Positions 37,862 to 47,302 of a stretch of DNA of 64,000 nucleotides are shown here, piece after piece. Each line of letters opens with the position of its first letter. Position 1 is the stretch's first letter. Under the pieces are notes generated by a model that searched no databases, had not been told where the DNA came from, and worked only from the letters and a program-made list of their open reading frames with translations. The stretch comes from Cellulomonas sp. SLBN-39 (GTDB lineage: Bacteria > Actinomycetota > Actinomycetes > Actinomycetales > Cellulomonadaceae): NCBI RefSeq assembly GCF_006715865.1, contig NZ_VFOA01000001.1, forward strand, positions 3,038,001 through 3,102,000. Reading direction: 5' to 3'. A program made the translations under genes and the position numbers.

Positions 37862-38530
37862 ATGGAGAAGTTCACCACCCACACCGGCGTCGGCGTGCCG
37901 CTGCGCCGCGGCAACGTCGACACCGACCAGATCATCCCGGCCGTGTACCTCAAGCGCGTCACCCGCACGGGCTTCGAGGACGCCCTGTTCGCCGCCTGGC
38001 GCGGCGACCCGACGTTCGTGCTCAACCAGGACGCCTACCGCGCCGGCTCCGTGCTGGTCGCCGGACCCGACTTCGGCACCGGCTCCTCGCGCGAGCACGC
38101 GGTGTGGGCGCTGAAGGACTACGGCTTCCGCGTCGTGGTCTCCTCGCGCTTCGCCGACATCTTCCGCGGCAACTCCGGCAAGCAGGGCCTGCTCGCCGCG
38201 CAGGTCGCCCAGGAGGACGTCGAGCTGCTCTGGAAGGTGCTCGAGACCCGGCCCGGCACGGAGGTGACCGTGGACCTCGGGTCCCGCACCATCACCTGCG
38301 ACGACGTCGTCGTCCCGTTCGGCGTCGACGACTACACCCGTTGGCGCCTCATGGAGGGGCTGGACGACATCGGGCTGACCCTCCAGCACGCGGACGAGAT
38401 CACCGCGTTCGAGGCGACCCGCGAGGCCTGGCGTCCCCGCACGCTGCCGGCCAAGCACCTGCCGTCCGTCGAGATCCGGTCCGCCCGGCCCGCGGTCGAG
38501 GTCGAGCTGGGCGCGACGCGCACCGTCTGA
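37862..38530 (+). CDS. leuD: 3-isopropylmalate dehydratase small subunit
   Basis: A 222-residue swivelling subunit of isopropylmalate isomerase. Landmarks: [17 protein letters not shown] near the start, the substrate loop [14 protein letters not shown], and a final domain including [18 protein letters not shown] (landmark LMEGLDDIG). Its C-terminal part is a little longer than in many bacteria. Works with LeuC from the gene just upstream. Confidence 0.96.
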   Translation: MEKFTTHTGVGVPLRRGNVDTDQIIPAVYLKRVTRTGFEDALFAAWRGDPTFVLNQDAYRAGSVLVAGPDFGTGSSREHAVWALKDYGFRVVVSSRFADIFRGNSGKQGLLAAQVAQEDVELLWKVLETRPGTEVTVDLGSRTITCDDVVVPFGVDDYTRWRLMEGLDDIGLTLQHADEITAFEATREAWRPRTLPAKHLPSVEIRSARPAVEVELGATRTV

Positions 38531-38637
38531 CCCGCGTGCGTCGCCCGCCGCCCGCGCCCCGTGCGCGGCGCGGCGGGCCCGGCTCGCCGCGCACGGAGCG
38601 CTAACGTGCCCTCAGCGGCGGACGAGAGGGGCACACC

Positions 38638-39264
38638 GTGGTAGGCAGAGCAGATCTCGTCGACAGGGTCGTGGCCCGCACCGACGGGGCGGCCCGTGAG
38701 CCCGTCGCGCGCGCCCTCGACGCGCTGCTGGCGGAGGTGACGGCCGCGCTCGCGGCCGGTGAGCGCGTCACCCTGACCGGCTTCGGCACGTTCGAGCCCG
38801 TGCCCCGTCCCGCCCGGCGGGCACGGCACCCCCGCACGGGTGCCGTGATCGACGTCGCCGCGTCCACCGCGGCCCGCTTCCGGCCCGGTGCCGGGCTGCG
38901 TTCCGCGCTGGCGCCCGGGGCCGCTCCGGGCACAGGCACGGTGTCGACGCGCCACGAGGTCGAGGTGCCCGTGGCGGCGCCGGCTCAGGCCGACGCGGTG
39001 ACGACCGGCGCGGCGCCCCCCACGGCGAAGGCGAAGCCGGCGAAGGCCAAGCCGGCGAAGGCCAAGCCGGCGAAGGCCGAGGGTGCGAAGGGCAAGGTGG
39101 CCAAGGGCAAGGGTGCGAAGGGCAAGGCGGCCAAGGGCGAGGGTGCGAAGGGCAAGGCGGCCAAGGGCAGGGCGACGAAGGTCGAGCCGACGAAGGGCAA
39201 GCCGGCCACGGGTGCGTCGTCAGGCTCCGCCGGACGGGTGAAGAAGTCGAGGGCGACGCGCTGA
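38638..39264 (+). CDS. HU-type DNA-binding protein with lysine-rich tail
   Basis: A 208-residue histone-like protein. Residues 1-90 are the HU fold: ADLVDRVVARTDG, the dimer signal GERVTLTGFGTFEPVPRPARRARHPRTG (landmarks TLTGFGTFE and RHPRTG) and the DNA arm. The C-terminal 85 residues are a Lys/Ala/Pro/Gly tail with repeats KAKPA and GAKGKAAKG, as in mycobacterial HupB. TAACGT (38602-38607) is a plausible -10, with a GAGAGGGG site before GTG 38638. Compacts DNA; the tail probably adds nonspecific binding and can be modified. Confidence 0.93.
   Translation: MVGRADLVDRVVARTDGAAREPVARALDALLAEVTAALAAGERVTLTGFGTFEPVPRPARRARHPRTGAVIDVAASTAARFRPGAGLRSALAPGAAPGTGTVSTRHEVEVPVAAPAQADAVTTGAAPPTAKAKPAKAKPAKAKPAKAEGAKGKVAKGKGAKGKAAKGEGAKGKAAKGRATKVEPTKGKPATGASSGSAGRVKKSRATR
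39036..39170 (+). repeat. Coding tandem repeats in the HU tail
   Basis: Three 15-bp units based on GCCGGCGAAGGCCAA (39036-39080) run directly into three 30-bp units starting GGGTGCGAAGGGCAAGG (39081-39110, 39111-39140, 39141-39170). Units differ by one or two bases. In frame, hence a candidate length-variable region. Confidence 0.85.
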
Positions 39265-39279
39265 CCCGTCGGCGAGCAC

Positions 39280-39313
39280 GGACGGGCGGGCCGGGCGGCG
39301 CCGCTGCCCGTCC
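39280..39313 (+). terminator. Possible terminator after the HU gene
   Basis: GGACGGGC (39280-39287) and GCCCGTCC (39306-39313) form an 8-bp stem around an 18-nt GC-rich loop, 15 nt past the HU stop. The rest of the 239-bp gap to murA shows no gene. Confidence 0.5.
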
Positions 39314-39503
39314 CGGGGCTGCGGGCCAGGTCACGGGAAGAAACCGGGCGTTCCGGACGGTTCACCCCACGGTGCCAGGGGTCGCAGGCGCGGGACGCAC
39401 GTCCCTGCGTCACCTGGGTGCCACATGTGAGAGTTGTGCGAGAACCGACCGCCGGACGGGCGTCGTGGCGTCCGGGACCGGCCACGTAGGGGAGCATGTG
39501 AGC

Positions 39504-40835
39504 ATGAGCGACCTGCTGTACGTCGACGGTGGCAACCCGCTGCGCGGCGAGATCACCGTGCGCGGTGCCAAGAACTTCGTCTCCAAGGCGATGGTGGCCG
39601 CGCTGCTGGGCGAGACCCCGAGCGAGCTGCGGAACGTCCCGCAGATCCGCGACGTCGGTGTCGTCACCGGCCTGCTGGAGCTGCACGGCGTGCGCGTCGA
39701 CGCGGACGCCGCGGCCGGCACGCTGCGGCTGGACCCGACCGACGTGGAGTCCGCGCACGTGGCCGACATCGACGCCCACGCCGGGTCGAGCCGCATCCCG
39801 ATCCTGTTCTGCGGTCCGCTGCTGCACCGGCTCGGCGAGGCGTTCATCCCGGACCTGGGCGGCTGCCGGATCGGCGACCGGCCGATCAACTACCACCTCG
39901 ACATCCTGCGCCAGTTCGGTGCCGTCGTGGACAAGACGCACAACGGCATCCACATCCGCGCGCCGCACCGCCTCCAGGGCACCAAGATCGCGCTGCCCTA
40001 CCCCAGCGTCGGGGCCACGGAGCAGCTCCTGCTCACGGCCGTGCGCGCCGAGGGCATCACCGAGCTGGCGAACGCGGCCATCGAGCCCGAGATCATGGAC
40101 CTGATCAACGTCCTGCAGAAGATGGGCGCGATCATCTCGGTCGACACGGACCGGGTCATCCGGATCGAGGGCGTCGAGCGGCTCGTCGGGTTCCAGCACA
40201 CCGCGCTCGCGGACCGGATCGAGGCGGCGTCGTGGGCCTCCGCGGCCCTGGCCACGGGCGGCGACATCTTCGTCCGCGGCGCGACGCAGCCCGAGATGAC
40301 GACGTTCCTCAACACGTTCCGCAAGGTCGGCGGCGAGTTCGCGATCAGCGACGAGGGCATCCGGTTCTACCACCCGGGCGGCGACCTGCGCTCGATCCAG
40401 CTCGAGACCGACGTGCACCCCGGGTTCATGACCGACTGGCAGCAGCCGCTGGTCGTGGCGCTCACCCAGGCGCGCGGCCTGTCGATCGTGCACGAGACGG
40501 TGTACGAGAACCGGTTCGGCTTCGTCGACGCGCTCGTCGGCATGGGTGCGACCATCCAGGTCTACAAGGAGTGCCTGGGCGGACGGCCCTGCCGGTTCGG
40601 GCAGCGCAACTTCTACCACTCGGCCGTCATCTCCGGCCCCACCCCGCTGTCCGCGGCGGAGATCGAGGTGCCCGACCTGCGCGGCGGGTTCAGCCACCTC
40701 ATCGCGGCCCTCGCGGCCAAGGGCACGTCGGCCGTGCGGGGCATCAGCCTCATCGACCGCGGCTACGAGCACTTCACGGAGAAGCTCGACGCGCTCGGCG
40801 CGCAGTTCAGCCGCGAGCACACCGACCAGCGCTGA
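39504..40835 (+). CDS. murA: UDP-N-acetylglucosamine 1-carboxyvinyltransferase
   Basis: A 443-residue enzyme of the EPSP-synthase fold that starts peptidoglycan synthesis by adding enolpyruvate to UDP-GlcNAc. RGAKNFVSKAMVAALLGE gives the conserved Lys-Asn pair. The catalytic cysteine is Cys121 in LGGCRIGDRP; because it is Cys and not Asp, the enzyme is expected to be sensitive to fosfomycin. ATG 39504 is preferred because GGGGAG is 9 nt upstream; GTG 39498 would be only about 3 nt from it. Confidence 0.95.
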   Translation: MSDLLYVDGGNPLRGEITVRGAKNFVSKAMVAALLGETPSELRNVPQIRDVGVVTGLLELHGVRVDADAAAGTLRLDPTDVESAHVADIDAHAGSSRIPILFCGPLLHRLGEAFIPDLGGCRIGDRPINYHLDILRQFGAVVDKTHNGIHIRAPHRLQGTKIALPYPSVGATEQLLLTAVRAEGITELANAAIEPEIMDLINVLQKMGAIISVDTDRVIRIEGVERLVGFQHTALADRIEAASWASAALATGGDIFVRGATQPEMTTFLNTFRKVGGEFAISDEGIRFYHPGGDLRSIQLETDVHPGFMTDWQQPLVVALTQARGLSIVHETVYENRFGFVDALVGMGATIQVYKECLGGRPCRFGQRNFYHSAVISGPTPLSAAEIEVPDLRGGFSHLIAALAAKGTSAVRGISLIDRGYEHFTEKLDALGAQFSREHTDQR

Positions 40836-40880
40836 GCCCCCGCGCGGGCGGCGGCGCGCACCCGGCTACCATCGGGTCCC

Positions 40881-41648
40881 GTGCCGTCGCCCTCGCGCTC
40901 CAACCGTGCCTACCGGAACGTCGCACGGATCATCCGTCCGTTCCTGCGGGCGACCACCCGTCAGCACTGGCGTGGCGGGGAGCACCTGCCGTCCGACCGC
41001 GGGTTCCTCGCCGCGTCGAACCACATGACCGAGGTCGACCCCCTCACCCTCGCGCACTACCTGTGGGACCACGGCCACGTGCCACGCATCCTGGCCAAGG
41101 CCTCGCTCTTCCGGGTGCCGGTGGTCGGCCCCGTGCTGCGGGCGACCGGGCAGATCCCCGTCCACCGCGAGTCCTCCGCGGCGGGGGAGTCGTTGCGCTC
41201 GGCCGTCACGGCCCTCGAGGCGGGTGAGTGCGTCGCGGTCTTCCCGGAGGGCACGCTCACGCGTGACCCCGACCTGTGGCCGATGGTGGGACGCACCGGC
41301 GTCGCGCGCCTCGCCCTGACGACCCGGGCACCGGTCGTGCCGATCGCGCAGTGGGGCCCGCAGGACCTCCTCGCCCGCTACGGCAAGGTGCTCAAGCCCT
41401 TCCCCCGCAAGCGGGTGACAGTTGTCGCCGGGCCGCCCGTGGACCTGGACGACCTCTACGACCGCCCGCAGGACGCCGCGACCCTGCGCGAGGCCACCGA
41501 GCGCGTCATGGCCGCGATCACGACCCTGCTCGAGGAGGTCCGCGCCGAGCGGGCCCCCGCCCAGCGCTTCGACATGCGTCGCCGTCCGCCGCAGACCCCC
41601 GGGCCCGACGCGCCCGCCGCCGGCACCGACGGCCAGGTCGCCCCGTGA
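40881..41648 (+). CDS. 1-acyl-sn-glycerol-3-phosphate acyltransferase-like (PlsC)
   Basis: A 255-residue PlsC-family acyltransferase making phosphatidic acid at the membrane. The catalytic HX4D motif is NHMTEVD, the substrate loop FPEGTLTRD. The C-terminal 30 residues are Pro/Ala-rich. TACCAT (40867-40872) lies 8 nt before GTG 40881, predicting a leaderless transcript. The stop overlaps gpsA by 4 nt. The pairing with gpsA makes a phospholipid-synthesis operon: glycerol-3-P from gpsA and acylation here. Confidence 0.9.
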   Translation: MPSPSRSNRAYRNVARIIRPFLRATTRQHWRGGEHLPSDRGFLAASNHMTEVDPLTLAHYLWDHGHVPRILAKASLFRVPVVGPVLRATGQIPVHRESSAAGESLRSAVTALEAGECVAVFPEGTLTRDPDLWPMVGRTGVARLALTTRAPVVPIAQWGPQDLLARYGKVLKPFPRKRVTVVAGPPVDLDDLYDRPQDAATLREATERVMAAITTLLEEVRAERAPAQRFDMRRRPPQTPGPDAPAAGTDGQVAP

Positions 41649-42679
41649 GCGGGGCGGAGCGCCCCCTGCGGGCCGCCGTCCTCGGGGCGGGCAGCTGGGG
41701 CACCACGTTCGCCGCGGTCATGGCCGACGCCGGCTGCTCCGTCACCGTGTGGGGGCGCGACGCCGCGACGGTGGCCGAGATCGCCGCCGACAGGCGCAAC
41801 AGCGCCTACCTGCCGGGCGTCCGGCTGCCCGCCGGCGTCACCGCCACCACGGATCCACGAGCCGCGCTCGCGGGCGCCGACGTGGTGGCCGTGGCCGTGC
41901 CGTCCCAGCGGGCGCGGGCCGTGCTGGAACCGCTGGCGGACGCCCTCGAGCCGCACGCCGTCGTCGTGTCCCTCATGAAGGGCGTCGAGCTCGACACCGA
42001 CCAGCGGATGAGCGAGGTCGTCGCCCAGTCCTTGCGGATCGGCGCCGACCGCGTCGCCGTGCTGTCCGGGCCGAACCTGGCCCGCGAGATCGCCGAACGC
42101 CAGCCCACCGCGACGGTCGTCGCGTCCACCAGCGACGCGACCGCCCGGGTCGTCGCCCGGGCCTGCGCGTCGGCGTACTTCCGGCCGTACACCAACCCCG
42201 ACGTCGTCGGTGTCGAGCTGTGCGGCGCCGTGAAGAACGTCATCGCGCTCGCGGTCGGGATCTCGCAGGGGCGCGGCATGGGGTTCAACACGATGGCGAC
42301 GGTCATCACGCGGGGCCTGGTCGAGATCACGCGGCTGGGCCTGGCGCTGGGCGCCGACGCGGCGACGTTCCCCGGCCTCGCGGGCATGGGCGACCTCATG
42401 GCCACCTGCGCGTCCCCGGACTCGCGCAACCACACCCTCGGCGTGCACGTCGGCCGGGGGATGTCCCTCGACGAGGCCCTCGCCGCGACCGGGGGGACCG
42501 CGGAGGGCGTCAAGTCGAGCCGCTCGGTCCTCGAGCTCGCGACGTCGCTCGGCGTGGACATGCCCATCACGTCGGCAGTGGTGCGCGTGCTGCACGAAGG
42601 GCTGCCCGTGGACGCGATGGCGGGCCTGCTGCTCGCCCGGCCACACAAGGCGGAGGGCGTGCTCCCCGTCGAGGCGTGA
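41645..42679 (+). CDS. gpsA: Glycerol-3-phosphate dehydrogenase [NAD(P)+]
   Basis: A 344-residue enzyme reducing dihydroxyacetone phosphate to sn-glycerol-3-phosphate for phospholipids. N-terminal Rossmann motif VLGAGSWGTTFA, SLMKGVEL, catalytic lysine in LCGAVKNVIALAVG and C-terminal GMGDLMATC are intact. GTG 41645 overlaps the plsC stop (GTGA). Converges with the Cys/Met PLP gene. Full length for the family. Confidence 0.95.
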   Translation: MSGAERPLRAAVLGAGSWGTTFAAVMADAGCSVTVWGRDAATVAEIAADRRNSAYLPGVRLPAGVTATTDPRAALAGADVVAVAVPSQRARAVLEPLADALEPHAVVVSLMKGVELDTDQRMSEVVAQSLRIGADRVAVLSGPNLAREIAERQPTATVVASTSDATARVVARACASAYFRPYTNPDVVGVELCGAVKNVIALAVGISQGRGMGFNTMATVITRGLVEITRLGLALGADAATFPGLAGMGDLMATCASPDSRNHTLGVHVGRGMSLDEALAATGGTAEGVKSSRSVLELATSLGVDMPITSAVVRVLHEGLPVDAMAGLLLARPHKAEGVLPVEA

Positions 42680-42738
42680 CGTCCGACCGGGCCCCGCGGA
42701 GCCCGGCGGGCACGTGCGGCCGCCCGCGGGCGCGGGGG

Positions 42739-43938
42739 TCAGGCCGCGGCCGCCCGCAGCGCCTGGTCGAGGTCGTCCCACAGGTCCTCGACGTCCTCCA
42801 CGCCCACGGACAGGCGGAGCAGGTCCTCCGGCACGCCGGGGGACTCGGTCGCGAAGCGGCGGCGCCGCTCGAGCGAGGACTCGACGCCGCCCAGGCTCGT
42901 GGCGGGCAGCCACAGGCGCACGGCGGCGACGACCGCGTCGGCCGCCGGGACGCCGCCGCGCGGGCGCACGCCGATGATCGACCCGTACCCGTCCATGAGG
43001 GCGGACGCCCGCGCGTGCCCCGGGTCGTCGGGCAGGCTCGGGTGCCGCACCTGGGCGACCGCGGGGTGCTCGGCCAGGCGCCGTGCGAGCTCGGCGGCGG
43101 TGGCCTGCGAGCGCTCGACGCGCAGCGCCAGGGTGCGCAGCCCGCGCAGCGCGAGCCAGACCTCCCACGGGCCGGCGACGGCTCCGTGCGTCGTGCGGTG
43201 ACCGACGACGCGGGCGTGCAGGGTCGCGTCGTCGGTCACCACGACGCCGAGCACGACGTCGGAGTGCCCCGCGAGGTACTTGGTCGCCGAGTGCACGACG
43301 ACGTCGGCACCTGCGGCGAGCGGGCGCTGGCCGAGCGGGGTGGCGAAGGTGCTGTCCACGACGGCGAGCGCCCCGACCTCGTGCGCGGCGTGCACGAGCG
43401 CGGGCACGTCCGCGACCTCCAGCATGGGGTTGGTCGGCGACTCGACCCACAGCATCGCCGCGGCGGGCGTGCCGGGGCCGCCCTGCAGCGCCGCGCGCAC
43501 GGCGGCGGTGTCGGCGATGTCGACGCGGTCCACGGCCAGGCGACCCTGGGCGGAGAGCTCGTCGAGGAGCACGAGCGTGACCTGGTACGCGAACTGCGGG
43601 ACGACGACGCGCCCGCCGACGGGGACGAGCGCGAGCACCGCGTCGATCGCGGCCATCCCGGAGGCGAGGACGACGGCCGGCGGCCCGTCCGTCGGCCGGC
43701 CTGCCGCCGCGTGGCCGGCGCGCTCCAGCGCGGCGACGGCGGCCTCGAAGGGCTCCCACGTCTCGGTGCCGGACCGGGCGTACAGCAGCTCGCCCGGGGT
43801 CGGGGTGCCCTGCGACACGTACGTCGAGGACAGCACCACCGGCGGGTTCACGGGCCCGCCGGGCGCGCGCGGCGGTCGGCCGGCGGTCACCGCGAGGGTG
43901 GCCGGGGACGTGGGGTGCGGGTGGTCGGCTGCGCTCAC
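42739..43938 (-). CDS. Cys/Met metabolism PLP-dependent enzyme (cystathionine gamma-synthase/lyase family)
   Basis: A 399-residue fold-type I PLP enzyme. The Schiff-base lysine is Lys220 in SATKYLAGHSDVV; other landmarks are NPPVVLSSTY, ESPTNPMLEV and LGGVESSLERR. It may be a cystathionine gamma-synthase, gamma-lyase or homocysteine-forming enzyme; the family is too uniform to tell, so no symbol is given. GTG 43938 is chosen because TAGCCT (43947-43952) is 8 nt upstream; GTG 43944 lies only 2 nt from it. Confidence 0.88.
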   Translation of the reverse strand: MSAADHPHPTSPATLAVTAGRPPRAPGGPVNPPVVLSSTYVSQGTPTPGELLYARSGTETWEPFEAAVAALERAGHAAAGRPTDGPPAVVLASGMAAIDAVLALVPVGGRVVVPQFAYQVTLVLLDELSAQGRLAVDRVDIADTAAVRAALQGGPGTPAAAMLWVESPTNPMLEVADVPALVHAAHEVGALAVVDSTFATPLGQRPLAAGADVVVHSATKYLAGHSDVVLGVVVTDDATLHARVVGHRTTHGAVAGPWEVWLALRGLRTLALRVERSQATAAELARRLAEHPAVAQVRHPSLPDDPGHARASALMDGYGSIIGVRPRGGVPAADAVVAAVRLWLPATSLGGVESSLERRRRFATESPGVPEDLLRLSVGVEDVEDLWDDLDQALRAAAA

Positions 43939-44032
43939 GACCACCGAGGCTAGTCGCGGTCGCCCACGGTCCGTGCACAGGGTCCGGCGACAGCGCCCGG
44001 ACGGTCCGGCGGCGGGGTAGGGTCCCATCCCG

Positions 44033-45193
44033 ATGGACGCCACCCGGACCCCCCTGACCGACCCGAGCGATGCGAGCGGGGGCGGTGGACGCCGACCTCG
44101 CGTGATGGTGCTGTTCGGCGGACGGTCCGGCGAGCACGCGATCAGCTGCGCCACCGCGGGCGGGGTGCTGGCCGCCGTCGACCGCACCCGGTACGACGTC
44201 GTGGCCGTCGGGATCACGCGCGAGGGGCAGTGGGTCCTGGCCGACGACGACCCGGCGCGGTGGGCCATCACGGACGGCCGGCTGCCCGAGGTGCTCGACA
44301 CCGCCGCGCGGGTCGTGCTGCCGCAGGGCACCGTCGACCGCGACGTGCAGGTGGTCGAGCACGGCCAGGTGGCCCGCACGCTGGGCGCGGTCGACGTGGT
44401 CCTGCCGCTGCTGCACGGGCCCTTCGGCGAGGACGGCACCCTGCAGGGCCTGCTCGAGCTCGCCGACGTGCGGTACGTGGGCTCGGGGGTGCTCGCGTCG
44501 GCGGTCGGCATGGACAAGCACGTCATGAAGACGGTCCTGGTCGGCGCCGGCCTGCCGGTCGGCCCCTACCGGGTGCTGCTGCCGTCCGCGCCCGCGGACG
44601 CCGCATCGCTGGAGGCGCTCGTCGACGGGCTCGGGCTGCCGTTGTTCGTCAAGCCCGCGCGCGCGGGGTCCTCGCTGGGGATCACGCGGGTGACGGACCT
44701 CGCGCAGCTGCCGGAGGCGGTCGCCGAGGCCCGCCGGCACGACCCGAAGGTCGTCGTCGAGGCGGGGATCGTGGGGCGTGAGGTCGAGTGCGGGGTGCTC
44801 GGCGGACGCCGGGGCGCCCCGCCGCGCGCGTCCGTGCCGGGCGAGATCGTCGTGACCGACCCGCGGCACGCGTTCTACGACTTCGAGGCCAAGTACCTCG
44901 ACGAGTCGGGCGTGACGCTGTCGTGCCCGGCGGACCTGCCGGCGGGCGTCGTGGCGTCCGTGCAGGACGTTGCCGTGCGCTCCTTCGAGGCGCTCGGGTG
45001 CGAGGGGCTGGCCCGCGTCGACGTGTTCGTCACCGCGGAGGACAAGGTCGTCGTCAACGAGGTCAACACGATGCCCGGGTTCACCCCCTACTCGATGTAC
45101 CCGCGCATGTGGCAGGCGTCGGGCGTGGACTACGCGACGCTGGTCGACGAGCTCCTGCAGCTCGCGCTCGAGCGGCCCACCGGGCTGCGCTGA
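44033..45193 (+). CDS. ddl: D-alanine--D-alanine ligase
   Basis: A 386-residue ATP-grasp enzyme making D-Ala-D-Ala for peptidoglycan. Landmarks: VLFGGRSGEHAISCAT, the large-loop LLHGPFGEDGTLQG, LFVKPARAGSSLGI and the metal-site NEVNTMPGFTP. TAGGGT (44018-44023) lies 9 nt before ATG 44033. Together with murA it supplies cell-wall precursor steps. Converges with the DUF3515 gene at 12 nt. Confidence 0.96.
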   Translation: MDATRTPLTDPSDASGGGGRRPRVMVLFGGRSGEHAISCATAGGVLAAVDRTRYDVVAVGITREGQWVLADDDPARWAITDGRLPEVLDTAARVVLPQGTVDRDVQVVEHGQVARTLGAVDVVLPLLHGPFGEDGTLQGLLELADVRYVGSGVLASAVGMDKHVMKTVLVGAGLPVGPYRVLLPSAPADAASLEALVDGLGLPLFVKPARAGSSLGITRVTDLAQLPEAVAEARRHDPKVVVEAGIVGREVECGVLGGRRGAPPRASVPGEIVVTDPRHAFYDFEAKYLDESGVTLSCPADLPAGVVASVQDVAVRSFEALGCEGLARVDVFVTAEDKVVVNEVNTMPGFTPYSMYPRMWQASGVDYATLVDELLQLALERPTGLR

Positions 45194-45205
45194 GCGGCGC
45201 CGGCG

Positions 45206-45706
45206 TCACAGGCAGCGGCGCTCCTCCTCGGTCAGGGCGACGGCCGGCCCGAGAAGGTCGACGAACGACGTCGACCGCTCCTGCGTGACCTCCTGCGGGA
45301 CGAGCAGCTCGACGGCGGGCACCCGCCCGTAGGTCGTGAAGCGCCAGTCGCCGTCGTCCTCCTCGACGACCACCCAGTCGATCGTCGGCCCGGACGGTGT
45401 CGTCACCGACTCGCACCGGTCCGTCGTCGGGCCCAGCGGCTCGACGCCGCACCGCAGGACGACGGCGGCGCGAGGTTCGCCCCAGGCGGTCGTCGCCTGC
45501 GCGTCGGTGCCGACCCGCTCGAGCCCGTCGCCGAGCTCCTCGGGGGTCGCGAGCACCACGGACGCGCACGTCGGGTCCGTGGCCTCCGGCCCTGCCTCGA
45601 CCGGCACGACGGTGGCGCAGCCCGCCAGGGTCGCGACGAGGACGGTGCCGACGAGCAGGCCGGTCCCCGGGCGCGCGGACGACGGTGCTGGTGCGCGGGA
45701 GGGCAT
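45206..45706 (-). CDS. DUF3515 family lipoprotein
   Basis: A 166-residue protein with a lipobox LAGC (Cys30) after a Val/Leu-rich signal. The mature domain has further cysteines (PTCASVV, LRCGVEP, DRCESVT) that may form disulfides, and the landmarks TAWGEPRAAVVLRCGV and TIDWVVVEED. Function unknown. Its neighbours ddl and thiL are conserved in Mycobacterium (Rv2980-like). Convergent with ddl, divergent from thiL. Confidence 0.88.
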   Translation of the reverse strand: MPSRAPAPSSARPGTGLLVGTVLVATLAGCATVVPVEAGPEATDPTCASVVLATPEELGDGLERVGTDAQATTAWGEPRAAVVLRCGVEPLGPTTDRCESVTTPSGPTIDWVVVEEDDGDWRFTTYGRVPAVELLVPQEVTQERSTSFVDLLGPAVALTEEERRCL

Positions 45707-45760
45707 GGCGCCACGCTACCGCCGGGCACGACTCCGCCCGGAACCGTCTAGCGTGTGCGG

Positions 45761-46735
45761 GTGCCCGCTGAGCCGACCGTCGCCGACCTCGACGAGCAGG
45801 AGCTGCTCGCGCGGATCTTCCCGCACCTGCCCGTCGGCGACGCGACCCTCGTGCCGCCGGGCGACGACGCGGCCGTGGTCGCGACCCCCGACGGGCGCAC
45901 GGTCGTGACGTGCGACGTGCTGGTCGAGGACGTGCACTTCCGTCGCGCGTGGTCGTCCGGGCACCAGGTGGGCCTGCGGGCGGCTGCGCAGAACCTCGCG
46001 GACGTCGCGGCCATGGGCGCACGTCCCACCGCGCTGGTCGTCGGGCTCGTGATGCCCCCGACGACGCCGGTCGCGTGGGTGGAGGCGCTCGCCGCCGGCC
46101 TGGGCGACGGGTGCCGTCCGCACGGCGCGGGCGTGGTGGGCGGCGACCTGTCGTCGGGCCCCGCGCTCGTGGTCGCGGTGACCGCGTTCGGCGATCTCGG
46201 GGGCCGGGCCCCCGTGCTGCGCTCGGGGGCGCGGGCGGGCGACGTCGTCGCGCACGCGGGCCGACGGGGATGGTCCGCCGCCGGCCTGGCCCTGCTCCTG
46301 GCGGAGCAGGGTGGCGCCGACGACGCGCTGGTCGACGCGTTCCGGGTGCCCCGGCCCCCGCTCGACGCCGGGGTCGGCGCGGCGCGCGCCGGAGCGACCG
46401 CCATGATGGACGTCTCCGACGGGCTGCTGCGCGACGCGGGGCGGCTGGCCCGGGCCAGCGGCGTCACCGTGGACCTCACCGACCCGTGCACGGCGTTCGC
46501 CGACGACGCCGGGCGCCTGACCGCCGCGGCCGACCTGCTGGGCGTCGACGTGCAGGAGTGGCTGCTCGCCGGCGGCGAGGACCACGGTCTGCTCGCGACG
46601 TTCCCGGCCGGGACCGTCCTGCCCGCGCCGTTCGCACCGGTCGGGCGTGTGCTGCCCCGAGCGGGTGCCGACGTGCTCGTCGCGGGTGCGCCCCCGGCGG
46701 TCGGCACGTCGGGGTGGGACCACTTCCGGACCTGA
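45761..46735 (+). CDS. thiL: Thiamine-monophosphate kinase
   Basis: A 324-residue PurM/AIR-synthase-like kinase making thiamine pyrophosphate from thiamine phosphate. Landmarks: PPGDDAAVV, DVLVEDVHFRR, GADLSS-equivalent VGGDLSSGP, and MMDVSDGLLRDAGRLA. TAGCGT (45749-45754) lies 6 nt before GTG 45761, so the GTG two codons earlier (45755) is rejected as start. Family length is normal. Divergent from DUF3515. Confidence 0.94.
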   Translation: MPAEPTVADLDEQELLARIFPHLPVGDATLVPPGDDAAVVATPDGRTVVTCDVLVEDVHFRRAWSSGHQVGLRAAAQNLADVAAMGARPTALVVGLVMPPTTPVAWVEALAAGLGDGCRPHGAGVVGGDLSSGPALVVAVTAFGDLGGRAPVLRSGARAGDVVAHAGRRGWSAAGLALLLAEQGGADDALVDAFRVPRPPLDAGVGAARAGATAMMDVSDGLLRDAGRLARASGVTVDLTDPCTAFADDAGRLTAAADLLGVDVQEWLLAGGEDHGLLATFPAGTVLPAPFAPVGRVLPRAGADVLVAGAPPAVGTSGWDHFRT

Positions 46736-46755
46736 CCCGGCACCTGCGACGCGGG

Positions 46756-47271
46756 TCAGCCGCGGCGGTAGCGGACCTCCAGCAGGTCCGTGCCGCCCAC
46801 CTGCTCGAGCCGCTCGACGCCGTCGGGCTGGAAGCCGTGGCGCCGGTAGAAGTGCCGCGCCCGCTCGTTGGCGGCGAGCACCCACAGCGTCAGCGGGGCA
46901 CGGGTCTCGTCGATCACGGAGCGCATGAGGTCACGGGCGACGCCACGGCCCCAGGTGCCGGGGTCGAGGTAGATGGAGTAGATCTCCCGGTCGCCGCGGC
47001 GGGCGTCCTCGTCGCGCGGCGGCCCGTAGGACGCGAACCCCACGACCACGGGTCCGCGCTGCGCGACCAGCGTGCGCACGTGGTCGTCGGGTCCGCTGCG
47101 CAGCCTGTCCTCCCACTGTGGCGTGCGGGCGTGGGCGTCGAGGCCGGACAGGTGCTCGGCGGGGACGATGCCCGCGTACGCCTCCTGCCACGAGCGCACG
47201 TGCACCTGCGCGATCGCCGCGGCGTCGTCGACGGTGGCGGGGCGGATCGTGACGTCCTCGTGCTCGACCAT
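46756..47271 (-). CDS. GNAT family N-acetyltransferase
   Basis: A 171-residue acetyltransferase. TIRPATVDDAAAIAQVHVRSWQEAYAGIVP is the family-type start, landmarks IRPATVDDA and SWQEAYAG; IYLDPGTWGRGVARDLM contains the acetyl-CoA pyrophosphate loop, and YRRHGFQPDGVER the C-terminal helix. The substrate cannot be told. ATG 47271 has AGGGTGATC before it. Downstream of rpmB on the same strand but after a terminator, so probably separate. Confidence 0.88.
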   Translation of the reverse strand: MVEHEDVTIRPATVDDAAAIAQVHVRSWQEAYAGIVPAEHLSGLDAHARTPQWEDRLRSGPDDHVRTLVAQRGPVVVGFASYGPPRDEDARRGDREIYSIYLDPGTWGRGVARDLMRSVIDETRAPLTLWVLAANERARHFYRRHGFQPDGVERLEQVGGTDLLEVRYRRG

Positions 47272-47302
47272 GCGATCACCCTGCCACAGGTCGCGGGCAG
47301 CA

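Noticed and set aside
39081..39170. Three 30-bp repeats that might suggest a CRISPR array.
   Set aside because: There are no spacers between units and the repeats are in frame within the HU tail; no cas genes are present.
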